NCBI GenBank assembly: GCA_002943765.1
Contig: PQWQ01000015.1
Location: 1,116,001-1,180,000 of the forward strand
Source of the DNA: Psoroptes ovis
Taxonomy: Eukaryota; Arthropoda; Arachnida; Sarcoptiformes; Psoroptidae
Direction: 5' to 3'
DNA: 64,000 nt
Position numbers and translations under genes: made by a program. This document shows, one piece after another, positions 52,301-61,063 of this stretch (the first letter of the stretch is position 1; each line of letters opens with the position of its first letter). Below the pieces are notes generated by a model. It searched no databases. It saw only the letters and a program-made list of their open reading frames with translations, and was not told the DNA's origin.

Positions 52301-53689
52301 TTTCCATTTTTAAATTTTTTTCGGGTGCAAAATTTCGTAAAATCAAATCGACGACGATATTGAACCAAGAGAATTAGGAAATTGCAAAAAAAAAAAATCC
52401 AAAAATTAAAAATAAAAAAAAAATCAATCCGAAATGATACAATCGCAAATGGCAATTATCGATCGCAATTTTTTTGGGGGCAAATAAATAAAAAATTTTC
52501 CAAAAATATAATTTTTTCGATGAAACATTGAATTGAATTTATGATTTTCCCTTTTATTTATTATTTCGAAATAATGATTTGTAAATGCAATTTTCAAAAT
52601 TGGCAATCTATTTTGAATTATTTGCATTTCATTCAAATTGAATCGAAATTATTCAAATTAATCTATTATTTTCAATTAATTATGTTTTATTTTAATTAAT
52701 TAAAATCATTAAAATTAAGAAAAATGAATGAAAGAAAGAAATGAAAATAAGTGGATTACAAATACAAAAAAAAAAATTTTTTTTTGACAATTATAAGTAT
52801 ATATTGTATGGTTGGTTGGTTTGGTTGGTAGATGAATTGAATCAAATGAATGAATGAATGAATGTTGCATTATTTGCTTTTCAATTTATTTATTTTTGCA
52901 GATTTATAATTTTCAAATATCAAATATCAAAATTGACGACTTTCGTTTTTTTCTTACGAAAAAATTTTTGCATTTAATTGAAATCATTAATAATTATAAT
53001 AATGAAATGAATTGATTATTTATCAAGGAGACTATTTTATCATGTATTTTAGTGTGTGATATTGTCGAATGTATGTGTGTGTGTGTCTGAGATTCACAAT
53101 GTATTCATAATAATGATAATAATAAATGGAAATTAATTAATTTCACGAAATAAATGAATGAAATTACATAATTTATAACATAGTAAAAGTGTGTGATGAT
53201 GGAATTTTATTTCAAAATATTTTACAAATTGTATTTCTGTATGTTTGTCTGTGTTTATCAAGTTTATCAAATATTTTATTCAATCGAAATATGTATCATA
53301 TGATTTTCATTGTTTTAAATAGAAATCAAAAAAATATATGTGATTGGAATCGTAATCAATTAGGAACCTTTGTTTTTTTTAGTTTAGTTTAGTTTCATTT
53401 TTTTTTAATATTTGAAATATGGGACAAAAGTGAATTGATTGAATGAATCAATCGTTTAGTTGCATACTTTGTTTCAAGAATTTTTCTCATTTGCTTTAGC
53501 ACTTGCTTTATTTTGAATGAATTTCAATTTGAAAAATAATTGTAAAATGATAATTGTGTCATGTTAAGTAGTATGGTTTTATAATTATTAAATAATACAT
53601 ACAAATTATTATTGTGATATAATTGTTGATAATAAAATAAGTAGATAATATTTGCATAGTTATTTATTGGAAATTATCAAATTATTATT

Positions 53690-54756
53690 TTAGCCACCAT
53701 TGGTCGTTGTCGTAGTTGCTGCCGATGTGGTTTGTGATTGTATCAGTTCAGCCAAACTATTGCTGCTGCTATTGTTGTTGTTGCTATTTGCCGTTAAATT
53801 TTGTAACATTTGTAATTGTTGTAAAAATCTTTGTGCAGCTTCATTTTGTTGTTGTTGTTCATTGTTATCGTCCATATCGATTGATTCATTTAAATTTTGT
53901 TGACATAATGATGATGCTATTGGAAAATCATCATCATCAACATCATCATCATCATACATCATATCATCAAAATCATCGATATCATTATTATTAATTTGTT
54001 TATTATTATCGATTTGATTTTTAAGACGATCAATATGTAATTTTGAGAATAAATGTTCTTGCATTGATTGTTGTTTATATTTAATATTACAAATATTACA
54101 TCGATCAGATGATCGTTGCTCATATTGTTGTTGACCAATCATCATTCCCATCGATGAACGTGATTTTTTATCTTTTGCACGAGCATTTTGAAACCATACT
54201 TGTACAACACGTTTCGATAGGCCAAGTTCTCTACCTAATGTTTGACATTCGGTCATTGTTGGTGTTTTATAATCAACAAATATTGATTTCATCACTTTTA
54301 TCATTGTTGTAGTCATTTGTGTACGGAAACGTTTACTATTATTACGGCTCGTTTTACTACTATTTTTGTGAGTATTCGTTGATGATCGACGACTTGATGC
54401 ACCACTAGTATTCACTATTGATGTAGAAATACCAGAGCTTGGAAATGCTGCTGAATTGATATTATCATCGAAATCCATTTCTTCTTCGGCATCTGAGTCA
54501 ACAAATGAATCAGATGAACCGTCTTCTAAAGAATCGTCGATTGTTGTTGCTTCATCATCTCGGTTATTTTGATGAAATTGATTTGAATTAGCGATTTCAT
54601 TTAAATTTGCTGCGGAGATGGAAAGATTATCATTGTCAATATTATTATTATTGTTGAATGATGCTTGTTGTTGCTGTTGTTGTTGTTCAGCTGCTGTCAA
54701 AGCTGACATCATCTTGAAGGCGAGTTCTGCGGGCAATTGTCCGCTGCCATCTTTCC
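53690..54756 (-). other. zfh2: zfh2 terminal coding exon with homeodomain 4
   Basis: The exon begins right after the CTCCAG acceptor (AG at 54758-54757) with GG, completing a Gly codon, and ends with TAA at 53692-53690. It encodes 354 residues beyond the junction codon: a Gln-rich stretch, an acidic Ser/Asp region, homeodomain 4 (54158-54337), a C-x2-C-x12-H-x5-H finger ending SKLH, a long Asp run, and a Gln/Asn/Thr-rich tail ending TTTTTNGG. The ATG/TTG codons near its 5' end are internal, not starts, because the upstream frame is continuous through the splice. Candidate minus-strand AATAAA signals lie at 53668-53663 (only about 22 nt past the stop), 53512-53507, 53280-53275 and 53212-53207. 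The sequence alone does not decide which is used. Confidence 0.92.
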
Positions 54757-57700
54757 CTGGAGATTAACGAACACGTTAGCTATGTCTGCAGTTAATTATA
54801 CAATGGGTTTCACATATTTGTTATTTATGCATTTCAATTCATCTAACTAATTCTCGACTGAGACTGTAAATGTTTTTACATGCAATTCTCATTTCTGAAC
54901 AAGGATAATCTATTGTTTATGAAATTCGAAATCTTAAACTATCGAAAAATGAAATTTAAGGACAATCGTTTTTTAGCATTATGTGGTTTGATTTCAAGTA
55001 ATTCAATGTCAAAATTAAAATACTAACCTTGAATGTTGATTCCATCCAAATATTTCTTCACCGAATCTTCATAACGTTTCATAACATCGACCATTTGTGA
55101 ACTATCAGCATTATTCATTAAATCATTGATCATATCACCATCTTCTGATGGATCACCATCGGGTAAATTATCAATATTTATATCACCTTTCGTGTATTGA
55201 TCAGCATGTCGTGTGGCAAGATGTGATTCTAATGCAGAACGAGCTTTGAATAATGCCCGACAAAATGGACATCGTTTATGTATCACCTGTTGATGAGCTC
55301 GAAATTGTCCCTTACGTTCTCTAGCCCTTGTATTCTGAAACCAAACTTGTACAACACGTTTTTTTAATCCAACTTCTTTGGCAATGCTTTCCAACATTTT
55401 ACGACTTGGATTTGAATCTAACTGATATTTTTGATATAAATAATCTAATTGTTCGGGCAATATTGTTGTTCGTAACCGTTTATCGCGAGGAGTTTGATCA
55501 CTTGAATTACTGTTGTTACCGTTGCCACTCATCGAATCGAAATCACGAGATTCGTCGTCATCGTCATCATCATCAGTTTGTTCCATGATTTTACGTTTGA
55601 TTCCGGACTGTCCGATCATTGAATTGGGCGATTGCTGTGGACTATTGCTAGTCATTGCTAATGGCTGCGATTGCTGAGGTAAAGGAGATGTCGTAGGAGG
55701 ATTTTCATTCAATTGCTGAATCAATCCAAATGGATTGGCTCCTTGAAATATATTCGAGTTGACAAGATGGACAATTTGATGATCACGCCATTGCTCAATT
55801 CGATTGAAGACCATAGGACATTTATCGCAGCGAAATGTTTGATTTTCGGTGTTATTGATCGGACTTGCTTTGTTTGCATTTGCATTGCTTGATGGTGATG
55901 AAACTGAATTTGGACTTGCCATCATGTTCAATTGCATTTTTTCTGGGGTAGCTGTTGACGAACGTGTACAATCGATTGGTGTTGATGAATCTCGAGATGT
56001 CGATATATTTGGTGAAGCTGCATGAGCTCGAGCTTCAGCTGCCATACGAATCTGTGCAGCTAAAGGATTTTCATCTTTGAAACAAGAACTTTTCTGATGT
56101 TTAATCAATTCGTAATAACGTTGAAATACTTGAAGACATTTTTTACATTGATAATTAAGACCAGGTGTACGTTGAAAACGGCCGGTGCCATCATCTTCAC
56201 CGACTGGTGTTGTGGGGGGTTGATTTTCATAAACTTTCCTTGCTTTTTGACGGGCATTTTGAAACCACACAACAATCACACGTGGACTCAGATTCAGTAA
56301 TTTGGACAAATATTCAAGATCATCATCTTTTGGATAAGCATTTGACTCGAAAAATTCTTGTAAAACTTTAATTTGATAATCGGTGAAACGAGTGCGATTG
56401 GCACGTTTTCCTGACGATGAATGTGCTGCTACGTTTGGTGGTGGAGGCGTCGTGATCATGTTAGATTGATGATTAGCGACAGCAACTGCTGCTGCAGCCA
56501 ATTGCGATCGTTGAGCTGCATCCAATGCGAATTGTAATGGTGATGATGATGCGATACTTGATGGTGGTAAGCCATGATTAAAATTGGACAAACCAGCAAA
56601 TATCGATGCTGAAGATGGCTGCTGTTGAATAGGATTGGTGACTGATTCACACATGGATGACATTGATGATTCGGATGGTGGTGGACTATTTGTTTGATAT
56701 GACAATGTTTTACTCATTTGATCAAAGTCTTGCTGTTGATGCTGGGATTGAAGTGATGACAAATGTTTATTCATTGATGATTCATTATTCATTTCAATCA
56801 TCGATGATGCCGGCTGCTGTTCTTTGGTCGGTAAATGATTTCGTTGCTTAATTTCTTCATCATCTGATGTTGCATAATCAGTATCCTTGTTTGATGATGA
56901 ACTTTTGAAATCAGTGGAAATTTTGCCTTCACATTCACTTTCGGAATCATTTGGCTTATTGACATTATTGTTGTCATTATTATTACTTTCCACAATCGAT
57001 TTTTCTTTGCCGTTTACATCATCCGATGTTTCAGTAGTTGATGTTCCAGGGGCAGCATTGTCGCTTTCAGATTTTTTCAAATCATCCAAAGTAAATACTT
57101 TTGCTTCACCAGTTTTTTCATATTCATCAAGATTCAAAAATGTTGATGGTGGATTATTGAAATTATACGGTGAGTCTTTATTACGCTGTCGCTCTTTGAA
57201 AAGTGTATTACGAAACCAATGTTTGATCACTTTCATTGGTAAACCAGATTTATGACTCATTTCGATTAATTGTTCTTCAGTAGGTGAATTATTTATGTCA
57301 AAATATTGTCGCAATACTTTTAGTTGATCATCACTAATACGAGTTCTTGCTCTTTTCTGTTGCTGAGAAGCGGACGCTGCAGCTGCTGCTGCTGCAGCAG
57401 CAGTGGGAGTTTGAGTAGGATTTACTGATGGCGAAATCGGTATAACCGGTGCTGGCGCTACTGGTGGTATTGTTGTTGAAGATGGTGCCGGTGATGGAGT
57501 ACCTGGAGTGGAATTCGTTGGCGGTACTTGTGGTTGATTTTGCTGATTTAATTGAGCAGCAGCTGCTGCAGCGGCTAATGCTGGATTATTGAATGCAGCA
57601 GCGGCAGCCATCATTACCGGAATCAATTGTGGTGGAATGCCCATAGCGGCAGCTGCAGCAAAAGGTACATTCATACCAGGTGGCATAGGCATTCCAGCAG

Positions 57701-60700
57701 CCATTCCGGCTAATCCCATGCTCATCAATAATTGACTAAATTGTATTTGAGCAGCCATTTGATTAGCTGCTGCTATTTCGGCTGGTGTTGCATTCGGTGA
57801 TAAATTCGGTAATAATTGAACAAGATTATTTGCCGCAATTTGATTCATATTTGCCAATTGTTCAGCTGTCATCATGTTTGAAGCTGAAGGCTCTTGTGGA
57901 TTTATTGTTTGATCAGAAGTTGAAGGAGTTGGATTTGATTGCAAAGAATGATTATCGGTAATTGGATCGTTGTTTCTCTTTATTTCATTATTGTCTTCAT
58001 TATTGTTTGTATCTTCAGTATTTTTATTATTTTCATCATTAGGGTTGCCATTGCAAAATTTACGATCATATTCATTGCGATATTCGTCAGCAAATAATTC
58101 GACTACATCCAATGGAATGACATCTTTATGAATTTCTTCACGATGAGCTTTCAACACCCAAATTGATGAAAATTCTTTTAAACAAATATCACAACGACAT
58201 TTGTTCAACTCTGGTGGAGATTGATTTGTTTCATTTGTGGTTTCGATATTTTCATCTTCCTGCTTATTTTCTGTGGTAATCTCATCATCATTTTGTTTAA
58301 CAATTGAATCTGTTTTTTGTTGATCATTGACAATATTATTATCAATATCATTATTTGTTCCTGTTTGTTGTTGTTCACCATTATCATTGTTATTGTCAAT
58401 GCTTTCATCAGGAGCATTGTCACCATTACTTTGTGATTTTTTAATCTTTTCATTACTTTCATTGAATTGCATGACAATTTCAAAGCCCCATGTTTCAAGT
58501 AAATGTTTATAAAGTTGTGGCTTATTTTTATATAATGGTAAATTGGACAATTTTGACAATGCTTGCTGTTTGACTTGTTGTTGTTGTGATTGAATCAATT
58601 GCATTGTATTGTTGATATTAGTTATGTTGCCGAATAATCCACATAATTGTTGATGTTGATGTTGTGCTTCTTGCGATATAAATGCTGCACCACATTTAAC
58701 ACATGTAAATGGTGATGATGATGATGATGATTGTCCGTTTACCATTGTCGTTGTGTTAGAATTATTAGCATCAATTGAACCACTATTTGTTCCAGCAGCT
58801 AATGCAAGATTAAGTGCTGCTTGTTGAAATGCTAGCGCTTGTTGCTGCTGTTGCTGTTCATTTAAATTGGACATCAATATTTCAGGAAATTTATTACTTG
58901 AATTTGGACTAGTAATTGGACTTGTTTTGGCACTTGTTTCTGCATTCATGTTGATTTTAGATGAATTATTGCTGGTATCATTATGATGATTGATCGGCTC
59001 AATTAATGGTAAACTCAAATCTAATTGACCACTTTGGGCTAATTCATGCAATTTCGATGTACGTTGTTGATGCGATGTTGATCGAAGATGATTGTGCAAT
59101 GATGATGCCATCGAATAGCTAACTTTACATAGATTACATTTGTATAATTTATTTTCATTATTATCATCATCTTCATTGCATGTCTCGTTTATTATTGATG
59201 AATTGTTGTTGGATGCAACTGATGCAGCGACAGCAGCACTACACTCTTTCATGCTTTGTTTCAATCGATGTAAATGTGAAACAGAATTATAATGTACTAA
59301 TAAAATATTTTTTTGTGTGAATGATTCTTTGCAAATCTCACATTTGAATGGACGATTCGGATCTAAATATTTTTCCATTGGATAGCTCATTTTTTCACCT
59401 TTTCTATGTAGCAATGTTTTGTTATGAGCTGTTAAATAGCTTTGTCGAGTGAATGCAACTTTACAGCGATGGCATTTGAAGCGACGATTAGGATCATTAT
59501 AATTATCTTCAGCTAAATGCTGAGAATTGAGATAATCTTCAATATTTTTATTATCAATGTTCATGTTACTAGTGGCGCCATTAGCACCATTAAGCATTTG
59601 TAAGCCGACATTATCATGATTATTTGTTTCAACATTATTGTCTAACGAATGATTATCATTTTCATTTTTAATATTGCTATTATTACTAGCTAAATCAATA
59701 ACGCCATTATCGATATCCATTGATTCATTAACATCATCATTATTATTATTGTTATTATCATCGTTATCATTATTACGATATGATTCTTTGCGTAATAATT
59801 CAGTGGTAGATGGATCAAGGATTCCACCATTACGTCCAAATGCAAATAATAATTGATTATTTAGTAAATTTGCTTTATATTGTTCTAATTCATCGTCATT
59901 TAGATTCGAATGAGATGATTCGACATGTTTTTGTAATGATTCAATTGAACGAAAACTTCGACCACATATGACACATTGTGTAGCTGCTCGAATCAAATGA
60001 TATTGAGAATGTATTTGCAATTTTTCTAATGTCTTGAATGCTAATGAGCATTGTGTACAGCGATATTTGTACACATGTCGATCAGATACGGATGCATTTG
60101 TAATCGATGAAGATGATTGTTGATTGCTATTGCTCATTAATTTAATACATTTTGAAAAATGCTGATCTTTATAATGTTGTTGCAAGGTTGCTATAGTTTT
60201 AAATGTTTGTGCACAAGCATTACGCCAACATTGATAGTGATTGTTACCATTGTTGTTTATTTGTTTATAATGTGATTCAGTTGACATGTGATTAAATAAT
60301 TCGTCCAGATTCAGATACATACGATTACAAATCGGACACATCAAATGTTCCAATAATAATGCATTAGCATTGTTTAACATTGCATTATTGCTATTGTTGA
60401 CACTGTTGTTATCGCTGTTATCCATCATTGTCATAATCATATTGATATCATCATCATTAGAACCATTCAAATCACCTGCACCAACATCATCATTAATATC
60501 TTCATCATTTACATTATCACGATTCATTTGATTGATATCATTCGATGATTTATTTTGTTGTTGTTCACTGTTGTATTTATCCAATTCACTTGTATCCACT
60601 AATATCATTAAACGTTGTACACCTTCTTTCTTAACATTATGTGTTTCGACTAGATGACATTCAAGACGATCTTTTTCACTGAACGGTTCTTGACATAATG

Positions 60701-61063
60701 GACATAATATCGATGGTGGTGGTGGTGGCGGCGGTGGAGGTGGATTATTGTTACTTTTAATGGTTGACATTTGTTGTTGTTGTTGTGAATGTTGTAAATC
60801 ATTCACTAATGGTTGTTGTGGATGAACAGTCAAAATATGCATTTGAACATGCAGTTCTGATTGATTAGAATATGGACAGAATGGACAATTGATAATTGAT
60901 GATGATGATTCTTGTTGTTGTTCACTAGATTGTTGTTGCTGCTGTTGTAATTGTCCAACAAGTTTTACTTGTTCCATTAATACATTTTTCAACATTAATG
61001 AATCGACATCGTTCAATAATGATGATGATGATGAAGAAGTAGGTGGTGTTACGAAATCTTCCT
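53690..61063 (-). CDS. zfh2: Zinc finger homeobox protein, ZFHX3/4-Zfh2 type (3' part, two exons)
   Basis: Nuclear DNA-binding transcription factor of the ZFHX family, which controls neural, appendage and other developmental programmes in animals. Join 61063..55028 and 54756..53690 give 2,366 residues plus TAA, counted from the first complete codon (GAA, 61061-61059). Visible in order: C2H2-type fingers at about 59-80, 120-141, 242-264, 278-301, 335-355, 363-384, 530-552, 574-596, 642-664, 787-807 (degenerate) and 957-978; homeodomain 1 at 1235-1294; homeodomain 2 at 1552-1611; fingers at 1639-1660 (CCHC-like) and about 1742-1765; homeodomain 3 at 1860-1919; finger about 1930-1953; homeodomain 4 at 2152-2211; last finger about 2230-2255. 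HD1 is followed by KDSPYNFNNPP, as in ZFHX proteins. Each homeodomain keeps a WF-x-N recognition helix. Runs of Gln, Asn, Asp, Ala, Ser and Pro separate the domains. Vertebrate ZFHX3/4 and fly Zfh2 exceed about 3,000 residues, so the N terminus is missing here and no start codon is claimed. Confidence 0.95.
54158..54337 (-). other. zfh2: Homeodomain 4 of zfh2
   Basis: Starts SKRFRTQMTTTMIKVMKSIF, with recognition helix SKRVVQVWFQNARAKDKK, nearly identical in the helix to homeodomain 3. It lies entirely in the last exon. Fly Zfh2 is described with three homeodomains and vertebrate ZFHX3/4 with four, so the presence of this copy places the gene with the four-homeodomain form. Confidence 0.93.
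54757..55027 (-). other. zfh2: zfh2 intron between homeodomains 3 and 4
   Basis: Phase-1 intron of 271 bp. On the minus strand it starts GTTAGTATTT and ends TTAATCTCCAG, with a CTAAC branch-point-like sequence about 24 nt before the end. Removing it turns ...INIQ-G into INIQGKDGSGQLPAELAFK, with the frame open on both sides. If it is retained, the donor itself supplies an in-frame TAG (55025-55023) right after Gly. I see no AATAAA inside it on the minus strand, so a shorter isoform would need intron retention rather than an intronic poly(A) site. Confidence 0.88.
55305..55484 (-). other. zfh2: Homeodomain 3 of zfh2
   Basis: Starts DKRLRTTILPEQLDYLYQKY, with recognition helix KKRVVQVWFQNTRARERKG. 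A C2H2 finger (KRCPFC ... HLATRH) follows within 15 residues. It ends about 90 residues before the splice donor, so homeodomain 3 is kept in a retained-intron form while homeodomain 4 is lost. Confidence 0.95.
56229..56408 (-). other. zfh2: Homeodomain 2 of zfh2
   Basis: Starts KRANRTRFTDYQIKVLQEFF, with recognition helix PRVIVVWFQNARQKARK, so Gln50 and Asn51 are present. A zinc-finger-like module (YQCKKC ... KHQKSSC, last ligand Cys rather than His) follows 27 residues later, the order expected in ZFHX proteins. Confidence 0.95.
57180..57359 (-). other. zfh2: Homeodomain 1 of zfh2
   Basis: Sixty-residue homeodomain starting QKRARTRISDD, with recognition helix MKVIKHWFRNTLFKE. Trp, Phe and the DNA-contacting Asn are in their usual places; Arg precedes Asn, where most homeodomains have Gln or Lys. 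The RARTR N-terminal arm is intact. KERQRNKDSPYNFNNPP follows directly and is a hallmark of the first ZFHX homeodomain. Confidence 0.95.

Larger units (their letters stand above)
41541..53689. other. AT-rich non-coding stretch downstream of zfh2
   Basis: No independent gene supported; its right end must include the zfh2 3' UTR. Visible: an inverted repeat at 42402-42416, an ATTC tract at 43447-43470, a leucine-rich short open frame at 43675-43869, a purine-rich patch at 50715-50775, the promoter-like island at 52190-52300, and a 16-bp TTTTAATTAATTAAAA palindrome near 52690-52706. Several TTTATT sequences near 53200-53670 could act as minus-strand AATAAA signals. Confidence 0.55.
55028..61063 (-). 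other. zfh2: zfh2 giant internal exon
   Basis: One uninterrupted 6,036-nt coding exon. Its 5' edge follows a T-rich tract ending in CAACAG (minus strand, acceptor AG at 61065-61064). The reading frame stays open to that point, so the first ATG-like or Leu codons inside it are not the start. The exon opens with two bases completing a codon from an upstream exon, then EDFVTPPTSSSSSSLLNDVD. Its 3' edge is CAAG|GTTAGT at 55028/55027, leaving one base (phase 1). It encodes fourteen fingers and homeodomains 1-3. Notable tracts are ten prolines near residues 107-116, an alanine run just before homeodomain 1 and many Asn/Asp runs. An alternative acceptor two bases downstream (CAGAG|GAAG) would change the phase and cannot be excluded without a transcript. 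Confidence 0.9.

Noticed and set aside
53663..53668. Minus-strand AATAAA 22 nt after the zfh2 stop as the poly(A) signal
   Set aside because: AATAAA is expected often by chance at this base composition and a 3' UTR this short is unlikely; several other candidates exist, so none is called.
56887..57255. 122-residue open frame on the plus strand inside zfh2
   Set aside because: It is the antisense shadow of the coding exon in a low-complexity Ser/Asp linker; other plus-strand frames over 53700-61100 are rejected for the same reason.
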